64,000 nucleotides of DNA from contig NZ_MNBW01000002.1 of NCBI RefSeq assembly GCF_001879715.1, positions 1 to 64,000 on the forward strand, read 5' to 3'. The translations under genes and the position numbers were made by a program. Under the pieces are notes generated by a model. The model was given only the letters and a program-made list of their open reading frames with translations. It was not told where the DNA came from and searched no databases. Below, piece by piece: positions 43,381-53,337 of the stretch. Each line of letters opens with the position of its first letter. The stretch's first letter is position 1. This stretch comes from Nioella nitratireducens (GTDB taxonomy: Bacteria > Pseudomonadota > Alphaproteobacteria > Rhodobacterales > Rhodobacteraceae).

Positions 43381-44169
43381 GTGAACGGACAGGCCCTGCA
43401 ATCCACGAAGCGTGAATTGCACGTCCTCGTTTCGAACCGTCGGGTGCTGATCGGCGTGGGCGCGGCGGGCGTGATCGCCGGTTTGGCGGGCCCCTTCGGC
43501 ACCGGCGACTATCTGGGGCTGCTGGCGCGGCTGGCCTATTGGCTGGTGCTGTGTTTCGGCACGTTCCTGACAGGGTCGCTGCTGATCGGCCCCGGCATTC
43601 GCGCGCTCATGGCGCGGGGTCTGCCCCGGATGGGGGCGGCGCTCGTCGCGGCCGTGCTGGCCGGGCTTGTGATCACCGCAGAGGTAGCGCTGCTCAATTG
43701 GGTGGTCTTCGCCCTGCCCCCGACCGATCCCGCTTACCTGGCCGATGTCGCGCTCAATGGCGTGATCATCTCGGCGGTCATCACCCTTGCGGCCCTGTTC
43801 CTTGCCGATGAAGCCCCCGCCGACCCGCCCCCGTCCGGCGCGACACGTCCGGCCCCGGCCTTGCTGACTCGCCTGCCCCTTGAAAAGCGGGGCGCACTCG
43901 TGTCGCTGACGGTGCAGGACCATTACGTCGAGGTCGTCACCACCAAGGGCCGCGATCTTGTCTTGATGCGCCTGACCGACGCGATCCGCGAAACCGACCC
44001 GACACCGGGGCTTCAGGTGCATCGTTCGCATTGGGTCGCCACCGATCAGGTCCGCTCAGCCCGCCGCGACGGCGCGCGCGCGGTCTTGACCTTGGGCGAC
44101 GGGCGCGACATTCCCGTAAGCCGGTCGAATGTGGCCGCCGTGAAGGAGGCCGGGCTGCTGCCCGGATAG
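43381..44169 (+). CDS. Membrane-anchored LytTR-domain regulator
   Basis: About 262 residues. Four hydrophobic segments between residues 20 and 145 are followed by a LytTR DNA-binding domain (GALVSLTVQDHYVEVVTTKG, HRSHWVA, DGRDIPVSRSNV). The start is placed at GTG 43381 because GGAGGA lies immediately upstream and covers the in-frame ATG at 43366. Membrane LytTR proteins often control an adjacent membrane gene, here the divergent DUF2306 gene. Confidence 0.78.
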   Translation: MNGQALQSTKRELHVLVSNRRVLIGVGAAGVIAGLAGPFGTGDYLGLLARLAYWLVLCFGTFLTGSLLIGPGIRALMARGLPRMGAALVAAVLAGLVITAEVALLNWVVFALPPTDPAYLADVALNGVIISAVITLAALFLADEAPADPPPSGATRPAPALLTRLPLEKRGALVSLTVQDHYVEVVTTKGRDLVLMRLTDAIRETDPTPGLQVHRSHWVATDQVRSARRDGARAVLTLGDGRDIPVSRSNVAAVKEAGLLPG

Positions 44170-44172
44170 CAT

Positions 44173-44856
44173 ATGGTCGAATGGACTCGCTCCGAGGGGC
44201 TGGTGCCCTACCCAGAGGCTGTCGCGTGGATGGAGAGCCGCGCCGCCGCCATCGCCCGTGGCGAAGCGGACGAAGCGATCTGGCTGCTGGAACATCCGCC
44301 GCTGTACACTGCCGGCACCTCGGCCAAGCCCGCAGACCTGACCGACCCCGACCGCTTTCCGGTCTACGACAGCAAACGCGGCGGGCAGTATACCTATCAC
44401 GGCCCCGGACAGCGGGTGGCCTACGTGTTGCTGGACGTGGCCGCGCGTGGCCATGACGTGCGCCGCTTCGTGCAGCAGATGGAAGACTGGGTCATCGCCA
44501 CACTGGCCGAGTTCAACCTGACCGGCGAAAAGCGCGACGGCCGGGTCGGCGTCTGGATCACCCGCCCGGACAAACCGGCCTTGCCCGACGGCAGCCCGCG
44601 CGAAGACAAGATCGCTGCGCTTGGCGTCCGGCTGACCAAGTGGGTCAGCTATCACGGCCTGTCGATCAACGTCGAACCCGACCTGTCGCATTTCACCGGC
44701 ATCGTGCCCTGCGGCATCAGCGACCACGGGGTGACATCGCTCGTCGATCTGGGCCTGCCCGTCACCATGGATGACGTTGACGTGGCGCTGGAAAAGACCT
44801 TCGCGGATATTTTCGGCAGCCAAAGTGTGCCCCGGCGCGACGCAGCCCCGCGTTAA
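44173..44856 (+). CDS. lipB: Octanoyltransferase (lipoate biosynthesis)
   Basis: LipB, 227 residues, moves octanoyl groups from acyl carrier protein to lipoyl domains. The signature [19 protein letters not shown] lies near residue 75 and the catalytic Cys in [15 protein letters not shown] near residue 180, with the catalytic Lys in [15 protein letters not shown]. It follows the LytTR gene by three bases. Confidence 0.95.
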   Translation: MVEWTRSEGLVPYPEAVAWMESRAAAIARGEADEAIWLLEHPPLYTAGTSAKPADLTDPDRFPVYDSKRGGQYTYHGPGQRVAYVLLDVAARGHDVRRFVQQMEDWVIATLAEFNLTGEKRDGRVGVWITRPDKPALPDGSPREDKIAALGVRLTKWVSYHGLSINVEPDLSHFTGIVPCGISDHGVTSLVDLGLPVTMDDVDVALEKTFADIFGSQSVPRRDAAPR

Positions 44857-44956
44857 CGAAAACGCCTTGCCTCAGGCACGGGTTTCCCAAGATTTTAACA
44901 CATTTTTCTGGAAAATCAGACGGGAGAAACCATTGATCCGACCCCGAGGTGTTCCC

Positions 44957-45634
44957 GTGTCCTGTGCAAATGACTCCTTTTCCCTCTCTTTCCTGACAGA
45001 AGAGTCCGGGGCCGTTACCGTCGATTGGGTGGTTCTGACCGCCGGTCTGGTCGGCCTTGGCCTTGCCGCCACGGCCGCCATTTCGGTTGGCATGCAACAC
45101 CAGTCCGAAGAGGTTGCCGACCTGATGGGCCAAAGCATCACCGGCCTGCACCTGTGGGGCGTCAACCGGTTGGCCAACGGCTCTTTCGAGGATGTCGAAG
45201 GCATGATCTCGGCAGGCTGGGGCTTTTACAGCGCAGACGGCTCGGTGGCCGGGTGGCTCAACCTCGATGACTTGCGCGCCGAAATCACCTGGAGCGGCTA
45301 TCAGGGCGTGGCCGCGACCGATGGCGACTACATGCTCGATCTCGATGCAAGCCCCGGCAATATCAGCCTCGGGCAGGTGCTTGACGACGCGGTGGACGGC
45401 CAAACCTACACCGTGTCTTTCGACGCCGCAGACCCGCGCCTGAACAACGGTGTCGACGTCTATTACGGCGGCGCCCTGATCGGGTCCGCAAACCCGCAGG
45501 GCAGCACCATGCAGCGCTACGAATTCGAAGTCACCGGCGGCTCCGGCGACGGCTCCAACCTGCTGATGATCAGCGGCTCGGGCCCCGAGGACAATGTTGG
45601 CGCCTATATCGACAACGTCAGCGTCGAAAGCTGA
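44957..45634 (+). CDS. Pilin-like protein with C-terminal DUF642-like adhesive domain
   Basis: A 225-residue protein. The first 45 residues read like an Flp-type pilin: TEESG-AVTVDWVVLTAGLVG followed by GLAATAAISVGMQH, with a cleavage-type Gly and an acidic residue (Asp instead of Glu) at +5. After about residue 70 comes a beta-rich part, NRLANGSFEDVEGM, WLNLDDLRAEITWSGYQG, GDYMLDLDASPGN and DNVGAYIDNVSVES, like DUF642/carbohydrate-binding-type sandwiches. GTG 44957 has GAGGT upstream and gives a tidy pilin leader, so it is preferred over longer readings. The likely place is the cell surface. Confidence 0.65.
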   Translation: MSCANDSFSLSFLTEESGAVTVDWVVLTAGLVGLGLAATAAISVGMQHQSEEVADLMGQSITGLHLWGVNRLANGSFEDVEGMISAGWGFYSADGSVAGWLNLDDLRAEITWSGYQGVAATDGDYMLDLDASPGNISLGQVLDDAVDGQTYTVSFDAADPRLNNGVDVYYGGALIGSANPQGSTMQRYEFEVTGGSGDGSNLLMISGSGPEDNVGAYIDNVSVES

Positions 45635-45780
45635 TGGTGCGTGATCGTCATGCTTTCGCCCAAGTTTTTGGTCAGACTTCCCGCAACCGGGCGCCAGACC
45701 CGATGGGCCCCGACACGGCTTGCCCCGCCTCGGGACCGCGCCGTGTGCAACGGGGCACCCCAGAGGCAAGGACAGGATTC

Positions 45781-45969
45781 GTGAGCCGCGTGCCGAACCA
45801 GAACGAGAAGAACGACCGGATCGAGGCGGCGGTGATCATCGCTGCGCTGGCCTCGCTCGGTCTGCTGATCTCGCTGGCCGTCGCCACCTCGGTTTCCGCC
45901 GTCTCGGGCGCGCGCCCGGCCGGAATCGATCAGGAGACCGTGGCAGAAACCCTGCCCGACAACCGTTGA
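45781..45969 (+). CDS. Small membrane protein
   Basis: A 62-residue protein starting at GTG 45781, with a charged N-terminus (SRVPNQNEKNDRIEA), one helix (AVIIAALASLGLLISLAVAT) and a short polar tail. An AGGACAGG run lies upstream. I do not recognise the family. The position between the pilin-like gene and ctaD gives no clear role. Confidence 0.45.
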   Translation: MSRVPNQNEKNDRIEAAVIIAALASLGLLISLAVATSVSAVSGARPAGIDQETVAETLPDNR

Positions 45970-46083
45970 TCCCGCCAAACAACTGCACAACGCCGGGTTG
46001 AACCCATCGTGAGATTGCCGGTCTCCTGCGCTCTAAAGGCGACTCCTGAGGCATTTTTTCCCACTTGTATCGTGCCAAACGGA

Positions 46084-46112
46084 TTGCACGGTCCCGGTCG
46101 CCAATCTAGAAC
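46084..46112 (+). promoter_or_regulatory. Candidate ctaD promoter
   Basis: TTGCAC (46084-46089) and TAGAAC (46107-46112) with a 17-base spacer, about 70 bases before the ctaD start. Confidence 0.4.
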
Positions 46113-46185
46113 ATCCGACAGGGAATAAGGTGTGCGGGAAAAGGGCAGTCCCTGTCCCGGCCATGCCACAGAACAGGAGACGTCC

Positions 46186-47859
46186 ATGGCTGATGCTGCC
46201 ATTTCTGGACATGACCACAAGCAGCCGGGCTTCTTCACCCGCTGGTTCATGTCCACAAACCACAAGGATATCGGTATCCTCTACCTCTTCACCGCCGGGC
46301 TCGTGGGCCTGCTGTCGGTGTCCTTTACTGTCTACATGCGTATGGAGCTCATGCAGCCCGGCGTTCAGTTCATGTGTGACGAAGGCGCCCGCTTCCTGGG
46401 TGGCTTCAGCGGCGAGGATTGCACCCCGAACGGGCACCTGTGGAACGTGATGATCACCTATCACGGCATCCTTATGATGTTCTTCGTCGTTATTCCCGCG
46501 CTGTTCGGCGGCTTTGGCAACTACTTCATGCCGCTGATGATCGGCGCGCCGGACATGGCGTTTCCGCGCCTGAACAACCTGTCCTACTGGATGTATGTGG
46601 CCGGTGTGTCGCTCGGCGTGGCCTCCCTGCTCGCCCCCGGCGGCAACGGTGGCAGCGGGGCCGGCGTCGGCTGGGTGCTTTATGCACCGCTATCGGTGCA
46701 ATCCCCCGGCTCGTCGATGGATTTCGCCATCTTCGCGGTGCACGTTTCCGGTGCCTCTTCTATCCTTGGCGCGATCAACATCATCACCACCTTCCTGAAC
46801 ATGCGCGCGCCGGGCATGACCCTGCACAAGACGCCGCTGTTCCCGTGGTCGATCTTCATCACCGCATGGCTGATCCTGCTGTCGCTGCCGGTTCTGGCGG
46901 GCGCCATCACCATGCTGCTGACCGACCGCAACTTCGGCACCAGCTTCTTCGACCCCGCCGGTGGCGGTGACCCGGTTCTCTACATGCACCTGCTATGGTT
47001 CTTCGGTCACCCCGAGGTGTATATGCTGATCGTCCCCGGCTTCGGCATCGTGTCCCACGTCGTGGCCACGTTCTCGAAGAAACCGGTGTTCGGCTACCTG
47101 CCCATGGTCTACGCCATGGTCGCCATTGGCGCGCTCGGCTTCGTGGTGTGGGCGCACCACATGTACACGGTCGGCATGACCCTGAACCAGCAGGCCTATT
47201 TCATGGTGGCCACCATGGTGATCGCGGTGCCAACGGGCATCAAGGTCTTCTCGTGGATCGCCACCATGTGGCAAGGCTCGGTCGAGTTCAAAACCCCGAT
47301 GCTGTTCGCCATGGGCTTCATCTTCCTGTTCACCATCGGTGGCGTCACCGGCATCGTGCTGTCGCAGGCTGGCATCGACCGCGCCTATCACAACACCTAT
47401 TACGTGATCGCCCACTTCCACTACACCATGTCCCTCGGGGCCGCGTTCTGTATCTTTGCCGGTGTCTACTACTGGATCGGCAAGATGTCGGGCCGCCAAT
47501 ACCCGGAATGGGCCGGCAAGCTGCACTTCTGGATGTTCTTCATCGGTGCGAACGTCACCTTCTTCCCGCAGCACTTCCTCGGCCGTCAGGGCATGCCGCG
47601 CCGCTACATCGACTACCCCGATGCGTTCGCGCAGTGGAACTTCGTGTCGTCGATGGGGGCCTTCCTGTCCTTCGCCTCCTTCCTGTTTTTCATCGGCATC
47701 GTGGTCTACACGCTGCGCGCGGGTAAACGGGTCGAAGAGAACGGCTACTGGGGCGAATACGCGGATACGCTGGAATGGACCCTGCCGAACCCGCCGCCGG
47801 AGCACACGTTCGAAGAGCTTCCGACCCCGGACATGTGGGACAAGCACCCGCAGCATTGA
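46186..47859 (+). CDS. ctaD: Cytochrome c oxidase subunit I
   Basis: CtaD, 557 residues with 12 membrane helices, holds the heme a and heme a3-CuB centre. [14 protein letters not shown] opens the first helix, [12 protein letters not shown] has a heme a ligand His, [11 protein letters not shown] has the CuB His and Tyr of the K channel, [10 protein letters not shown] the two CuB His residues and [11 protein letters not shown] the remaining heme ligands. ATG 46186 follows AGGAG. An upstream in-frame ATG at 46132 is rejected. Other subunit genes are not adjacent. Confidence 0.96.
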   Translation: MADAAISGHDHKQPGFFTRWFMSTNHKDIGILYLFTAGLVGLLSVSFTVYMRMELMQPGVQFMCDEGARFLGGFSGEDCTPNGHLWNVMITYHGILMMFFVVIPALFGGFGNYFMPLMIGAPDMAFPRLNNLSYWMYVAGVSLGVASLLAPGGNGGSGAGVGWVLYAPLSVQSPGSSMDFAIFAVHVSGASSILGAINIITTFLNMRAPGMTLHKTPLFPWSIFITAWLILLSLPVLAGAITMLLTDRNFGTSFFDPAGGGDPVLYMHLLWFFGHPEVYMLIVPGFGIVSHVVATFSKKPVFGYLPMVYAMVAIGALGFVVWAHHMYTVGMTLNQQAYFMVATMVIAVPTGIKVFSWIATMWQGSVEFKTPMLFAMGFIFLFTIGGVTGIVLSQAGIDRAYHNTYYVIAHFHYTMSLGAAFCIFAGVYYWIGKMSGRQYPEWAGKLHFWMFFIGANVTFFPQHFLGRQGMPRRYIDYPDAFAQWNFVSSMGAFLSFASFLFFIGIVVYTLRAGKRVEENGYWGEYADTLEWTLPNPPPEHTFEELPTPDMWDKHPQH

Positions 47860-47863
47860 CGGC

Positions 47864-48394
47864 ATGACAGTCGACATAACCCGATACGATGAAGGGGCCC
47901 CGCACAGCGCCGGGGCCCCTTTTCACGAGAGCCGCGGCATCCCGCGGCTGCGCATGGTATTGCGGCCCCACAAGTCGCTGACGCCCGAAGGCTTCGTCTG
48001 GGTCGTGGGCCTTACCGCGTCGCTGATGGCGCTGCCGGTGCTTGCGGTTTTCGGCACGCCGGTGCTCTGGGGGCTGCTGCCTTTCGTGCTGGCGGCGATC
48101 TGGGCGCTCTGGTGGGGGCTGAAACGCTCGTGGAGCGACCGCGATCTGCACGAAGAGCTTCTGCTCTGGGACGACCATGTGACCCTGACCCATATCGCCC
48201 CGCGCCGCGCGCCGCAGACATGGGAAGCAAACCCCTACTGGGTGCGCGTCCGTATCCGCCCCGAGGGCGGCAAGGTGACCGACTACGTCACCCTCAAGGG
48301 CGCGGGCCGCGAGGTCGAGATCGGGGCTTTCCTTGCCCCGTCCGAACGCCGCCAGATCTATGACGTTCTGAGCCGCGAAATGGGCGGGGTCTGA
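47864..48394 (+). CDS. DUF2244 membrane protein
   Basis: A 176-residue integral membrane protein of the DUF2244 family: RMVLRPHKSLTPEGFVWVVG, two adjacent helices (about residues 45-85) and a cytoplasmic half with WWGLKRSWSDRDLHEELL, WEANPYWVRVRI and VEIGAFLAPSER. Such genes often follow cytochrome oxidase genes in alphaproteobacteria, and this one is four bases after ctaD. The function is unknown. Confidence 0.82.
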   Translation: MTVDITRYDEGAPHSAGAPFHESRGIPRLRMVLRPHKSLTPEGFVWVVGLTASLMALPVLAVFGTPVLWGLLPFVLAAIWALWWGLKRSWSDRDLHEELLLWDDHVTLTHIAPRRAPQTWEANPYWVRVRIRPEGGKVTDYVTLKGAGREVEIGAFLAPSERRQIYDVLSREMGGV

Positions 48395-48484
48395 GCGCTT
48401 CCGCCCCGGCGCGCCTCCAGCGCGCGCCGTCAGCCGACAAACTTGGCACGCCGTTAACCGAATCTTTGCCAATTCGTGAAAGTC

Positions 48485-48664
48485 TCATCGCCGGTATACC
48501 ACCCCAAGACAGCGTGGCCCGGTCGGCCCCGCCGCCAAAGACCACCCGATGAGGGTGCAGGTGACGACGGCCCAGCCGAAAGCTTTCGCAGACGACCCCA
48601 AAGCCCACGCGCCCTGAAGCGGCGCCGCTTTCTTGCTTCGTGACCTCTCGCGCCCAGCGCCCAT
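48485..48664 (-). CDS. Possible small membrane protein
   Basis: A 59-residue frame with a basic N-terminus (GRERSRSKKA), one hydrophobic segment (AFGWAVVTCTLIGWSLAAG) and a short tail. ATG 48664 has GGGGAG at good spacing. No homology is recognised and the region is GC-rich, so chance is possible. Confidence 0.35.
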   Translation of the reverse strand: MGAGRERSRSKKAAPLQGAWALGSSAKAFGWAVVTCTLIGWSLAAGPTGPRCLGVVYRR

Positions 48665-48785
48665 GGTCATACTCCCCGACAGAGACGAACGCCCCCCCTG
48701 CCCGACCACGGATGAGTCAGCGCAGCCTCAAGCCATGGCCGCCGCCGCGCATCCGCCGAAAACGCGCCTTCGCCGCAGTTGCCCC

Positions 48786-48816
48786 AAGAAAAAAGCGGCC
48801 CCCGAAAGGACCGCTG
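48786..48816 (-). terminator. Terminator of the GatB/YqeY gene
   Basis: On the minus strand AGCGGTCC, a short loop, GGGCCGCT and a run of T. It follows the stop at 48842 by about 26 bases. Confidence 0.8.
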
Positions 48817-48841
48817 TTTCCCGCATCTCGATGGCAACCCG

Positions 48842-49300
48842 TCAGGCCAGCATATCCCGCACCTTCGGCCCAACCGTGCCGAAATCCATCTGGCCGGTAT
48901 ATTTGGCCTTCAGCGCGCCCATGACCTTGCCCATGTCGCGGATGCTTTCGGCGCCGGTTTCCTTGATCGCGGCAGAGACGGCCTTTTCGACCTCGGCCTC
49001 GGTCAACTGGCGCGGCAGGAAGTCCTCGATGATCGCGATTTCCTCGCGCTCCTTCTCGGCCAATTCCAGCCGCCCGCCTTCCTCGTAGGCGCGGGCGCTT
49101 TCCTGCCGTTGCTTGACCATCTTGCCAAGGATCGCCAGCACCTCGGGATTGCCTACGCCCTCGGTCTCGCCCTTGCCGCGCGCGGCAATGTCGTGATCCT
49201 TGATGGCTGCATTGATCAGCCGCAGGGTCGATACCCGCGTGCTGTCCTTTTCGCGCATGGCTGTCTTCAGCCCGGCAGTGATCCGTTCCCTCAGTGACAT
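48842..49300 (-). CDS. GatB/YqeY domain-containing protein
   Basis: A 152-residue protein of the YqeY family, the tRNA-binding tail domain of GatB found alone. MSLRERITAGLKTAMREKD, STLRLINAAIKDHDI and EREEIAIIEDFLPRQL are typical, as is the C-terminal VMGALKAKYTGQMDFGTVGP. It is divergent from carA, an arrangement common in alphaproteobacteria. Its role is not well settled; tRNA binding is inferred from the family. Confidence 0.9.
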   Translation of the reverse strand: MSLRERITAGLKTAMREKDSTRVSTLRLINAAIKDHDIAARGKGETEGVGNPEVLAILGKMVKQRQESARAYEEGGRLELAEKEREEIAIIEDFLPRQLTEAEVEKAVSAAIKETGAESIRDMGKVMGALKAKYTGQMDFGTVGPKVRDMLA

Positions 49301-49388
49301 CGGCGGGGGTCCCCTTTTTCACGCAAGCCGTTCAACAGGGGCCGACCATACGACAATGCACCTGCAGCAACAAGGCTATCGCATCCGC

Positions 49389-49417
49389 TTGACCCGGCCG
49401 CCCGCCCCCCTTAGGTT
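49389..49417 (+). promoter_or_regulatory. Candidate carA promoter
   Basis: TTGACC (49389-49394) and TAGGTT (49412-49417) with a 17-base spacer, 33 bases upstream of the carA start. Confidence 0.45.
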
Positions 49418-49450
49418 GCCGCAGATTTTGAGCCAGCCCCGGAGTCGCCC

Positions 49451-50608
<1,158 letters not shown>

Positions 50609-50618
50609 GCCCCTGTCA

Positions 50619-50634
50619 TTAACGTTAAATTAAC
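50619..50634 (+). promoter_or_regulatory. CtrA-type binding site upstream of the glycosyltransferase gene
   Basis: TTAA-CGTTAAA-TTAAC matches the full CtrA consensus TTAA-N7-TTAAC exactly. It is 48 bases upstream of the glycosyltransferase start. CtrA controls cell-cycle, motility and surface genes in alphaproteobacteria. Confidence 0.6.
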
Positions 50635-50647
50635 CGAAAATTCGCTC

Positions 50648-50680
50648 AAATGCTCCTGATCTTTCGGGTCAGGAGCATTT
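50648..50680 (+). promoter_or_regulatory. 14-bp hairpin that covers the ribosome-binding site
   Basis: AAATGCTCCTGATC (50648-50661) pairs with GGTCAGGAGCATTT (50667-50680) across a TTTCG loop, with one G-U pair next to the loop. The AGGAG at 50671-50675 lies in the 3' arm and the GTG start follows at 50682. It would hide the ribosome site, or act as a terminator for carA. Confidence 0.65.
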
Positions 50681-50681
50681 C

Positions 50682-52661
50682 GTGGCACCCCCTCAACGAC
50701 CTCTCCGCTGGACAAGCCCCCCCGCCCAGCCCATGCACGCCCCGCGCCTGCACCCGGTCTCGGAAGCGCCGCCCCCGCCGCCCCGGCTGGCCGAAATCTT
50801 GCGGGCGCAGGGTCTGATCACCGCGCAGGACGTCTCGGACGCCTTGGCGCAACAGGCCCATCTCGATCTGCCGATTGGCGAAATCCTCGTGCTGCAAGGG
50901 CGCATCACCGAAGACCAGTTGCTGCGCGCCCTCGCCACCCAGTTCGGCACGCGCCTGCTGCCAGAAGAGGCACAGGCGCCCGACGCCGGCCTTGCCCACA
51001 AGCTTCCTGCCAGCCTCGCCATCCGGTTCAGCGCGGTGCCCCTGCGCATGGTTGGCCCCGCCCTCGTGGTGCTGACCAACCGCCCGGATCTCGGGGTGGA
51101 CCTGCGCGATGGTCTCGAGCATGACGGCCCGGTCCTGTTTGCCATCGCCACCCGGCACCAGATGAAACAGGCCCTGACCACGATCTACGGCAATGACCTT
51201 ATTCGCCTGGCCGAGGCCTATCCCGCCGACGCCATGAGTTGCCGCACATGGCGCGCTCGCAAGGCGATGCAACGCGCCGCTCTGGCTGGCGCGGCGGTGC
51301 TGGCCGTGGCGCTGTGGTCGCCGGTTGCGCTGCTCATTGGCATCTATGCCGTGGCGCTTGGCATTGCGGGGTCGAACGCGCTGTTGAAATGGCTGGCCGT
51401 TCACGAGATGTCGAAACAGGCCCCGCCTGCCCCGCCCCCCGGCCCAGATCTGGCGCAGGATCAACGCGATCCGGTGGTAACCGTCATGCTTCCGCTCTTC
51501 AAGGAACCCGACATTGCCGGGCATCTGGTGCAACGGGTCGCCCGACTGGACTATCCGCGCGAATTGCTCGACGTGCTCTTGCTGATCGAAGAGGGCGACA
51601 GCACCACGCGCGACGCTCTGGCGCGGGCCGACCTGCCGTTCTGGATGCGGGCGATCATCATTCCGCCCGGCCATCCGCAGACCAAACCCCGCGCGATGAA
51701 TTACGGCCTCAACTTCGCCCGCGGCAGCGTCGTCGGCGTCTACGATGCCGAGGACGCGCCAGAGCCAGACCAACTGCGCAAAGTGGTGGAACGCTTCCGC
51801 GAGGTGCCGCCCGAGGTCGTCTGCCTGCAAGGTCAGCTCGATTACTACAATCCCGGCCACAACTGGCTGAGCCGCTGCTTCACGCTGGAATACGCAACGT
51901 GGTTCCGGCTGCTCTTGCCGGGGGTTCAGCGGCTCGGCCTGTTCGTGCCGCTCGGGGGCACCACCTTGTTCTTTCGCCGCACAGCACTGGAAGAGATGGG
52001 CGCGTGGGATGCCCACAACGTCACCGAAGACGCCGATCTGGGCCTGCGGCTTGCGCGCAACGGCTACAAGACCGAAATCGTCGAGACGACCACGTTTGAA
52101 GAGGCCAACGCCGCGCCCCTGCCATGGGTCAAGCAGCGGTCGCGCTGGCTCAAGGGCTACGCGATGACATGGGCCACCCATATGCGCGACCCGGTGCAAC
52201 TGTGGCGCGATCTGGGGCCGCGCCGCTTCATCGGGTTGCAGGTGCAGCTTCTGGGCACGGTCTTTGGCTTTGCGCTCGCGCCGGTGTTATGGTCACTGGT
52301 GATCAAGCTTTTCGGCTGGCCGCATCCGCTGGACGCGGTGGTGCCGCCCGGTGGCTATCTCGGGCTGGCGCTGTTCTTTCTCTCCACCCAGATGCTGACC
52401 TTCCTCGCCACCTGGCGCGCCACGGCGCAGGCCCGTCACCGGCGCCTCAGGCGCTGGATTCCGGTTCTGGATGTCTATTTCCTGCTGGCCTCGGCCGCGA
52501 CCCTTCTGGGCCTGCTGGAATTGCTGGTCTCCCCCTTCCACTGGCGCAAGACCGCCCATGGACAGTTTTCCGGGGCCGCGGAAACAGCCCCCCCAACGCA
52601 GACGGATCAATCCGCCCCGGCCTCTTCCTTGAGCCGCACTTCGAACGCCGTCGACAAGTGA
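50682..52661 (+). CDS. MshEN-type domain fused to GT2 glycosyltransferase
   Basis: A 659-residue protein. Residues 35-100 (RLAEILRAQGLITAQDVSDA and following) resemble the MshEN/GSPII_E_N domain that binds cyclic-di-GMP in other proteins. Two helices (about 190-235) lead to a GT2 domain with VMLPLFKEPD, DAEDAPEPDQL, TEDADLGLRL and QRSRWLKGY, the D, DxD, TED and QxxRW motifs of processive glycosyltransferases. Four more helices follow. It probably makes or exports a surface polysaccharide under c-di-GMP control. The GTG start has an AGGAG site held in a perfect hairpin, and a CtrA-type box lies upstream. Its 3' end overlaps the convergent GntR gene by 55 bases. Confidence 0.82.
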   Translation: MAPPQRPLRWTSPPAQPMHAPRLHPVSEAPPPPPRLAEILRAQGLITAQDVSDALAQQAHLDLPIGEILVLQGRITEDQLLRALATQFGTRLLPEEAQAPDAGLAHKLPASLAIRFSAVPLRMVGPALVVLTNRPDLGVDLRDGLEHDGPVLFAIATRHQMKQALTTIYGNDLIRLAEAYPADAMSCRTWRARKAMQRAALAGAAVLAVALWSPVALLIGIYAVALGIAGSNALLKWLAVHEMSKQAPPAPPPGPDLAQDQRDPVVTVMLPLFKEPDIAGHLVQRVARLDYPRELLDVLLLIEEGDSTTRDALARADLPFWMRAIIIPPGHPQTKPRAMNYGLNFARGSVVGVYDAEDAPEPDQLRKVVERFREVPPEVVCLQGQLDYYNPGHNWLSRCFTLEYATWFRLLLPGVQRLGLFVPLGGTTLFFRRTALEEMGAWDAHNVTEDADLGLRLARNGYKTEIVETTTFEEANAAPLPWVKQRSRWLKGYAMTWATHMRDPVQLWRDLGPRRFIGLQVQLLGTVFGFALAPVLWSLVIKLFGWPHPLDAVVPPGGYLGLALFFLSTQMLTFLATWRATAQARHRRLRRWIPVLDVYFLLASAATLLGLLELLVSPFHWRKTAHGQFSGAAETAPPTQTDQSAPASSLSRTSNAVDK

Positions 52662-53248
52662 TCCTTGAGCGCCCGCGCCGCCCGCTCGCCATCGCGGTCG
52701 GCAATCGCCTGCACGATCGCGGCATGTTCATCCAGCGCCTTCGGCCCGCGCCCCTCGGCGGCCAACGAGGTGGTCGCCATCAGCGCCATCGACCGATGCA
52801 CAAGGTCAAGCTGCTGCACCAGATACTTGTTGTGAGAGGCAAGGTGAATCTGCTTGTGAAACCGCCGGTTCTCCCGGCTCAGCGCGCCGGGATCGTTCAG
52901 CAACGCGTGGTCGGCGGCGACCATATCCTGCAATACCCTGATCTCTTCCGCCGCCGCATGTTGCGCCGCCAACCGCGCCGCCAGCCCCTCCAACTCGGCG
53001 CGCACGATATAGAGCTGCGCCATCTGGTCATGATCCAGCGATGCCACGATCAGGCTGCGCCCGTCGCGCGTCAGCAAGCCTTGGGTTTCCAGCCGCTGCA
53101 ACGCCTCGCGGATCGGCGTCCGGCTGACGCCAAAACGCTCGGCCAGCTCCGATTCCACCAGCCGCGAGCCGGGGCGATAGGTGCCGCCGTCAATCGCTTG
53201 CAGGATCAGGTCATAGGCGTCTCTGTGCGGCACCTTGGGGCTGGCCAT
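52607..53248 (-). CDS. GntR-family (FadR/FCD subfamily) regulator
   Basis: A 213-residue regulator. The N-terminal winged helix has AYDLILQAIDGGTYRPGSRL and FGVSRTPIREALQRLETQGL. The C-terminal FCD domain has the metal-ligand pattern in NRRFHKQIHLASHN and LDEHAAIVQAIADRD. Its 3' end overlaps the convergent glycosyltransferase gene by 55 bases. The target genes cannot be told; its divergent neighbour is the phosphatase gene. Confidence 0.85.
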   Translation of the reverse strand: MASPKVPHRDAYDLILQAIDGGTYRPGSRLVESELAERFGVSRTPIREALQRLETQGLLTRDGRSLIVASLDHDQMAQLYIVRAELEGLAARLAAQHAAAEEIRVLQDMVAADHALLNDPGALSRENRRFHKQIHLASHNKYLVQQLDLVHRSMALMATTSLAAEGRGPKALDEHAAIVQAIADRDGERAARALKDHLSTAFEVRLKEEAGAD

Positions 53249-53337
53249 TGGTTTTCCTCCCGATTTCTGGCAAGGCTAGGTCCGTGCCCGCCCAAGCGCA
53301 AGCCTCTCACGGCGCGGCAAAAGGGAAGGATTCCACC

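Larger units (their letters stand above)
48395..48841. other. Intergenic region with one possible small gene and a terminator
   Basis: Between the DUF2244 gene and the GatB/YqeY gene. It contains a possible small membrane protein on the minus strand (48485-48664) and the terminator of the GatB/YqeY gene (48786-48816). The rest shows no supported feature. Confidence 0.4.

Noticed and set aside
48395-48660. Structured RNA (tmRNA, RNase P or SRP-like) in the gap after the DUF2244 gene
   Set aside because: No diagnostic sequences of these RNAs were found on either strand, and the GC-rich hairpins are what is expected by composition.
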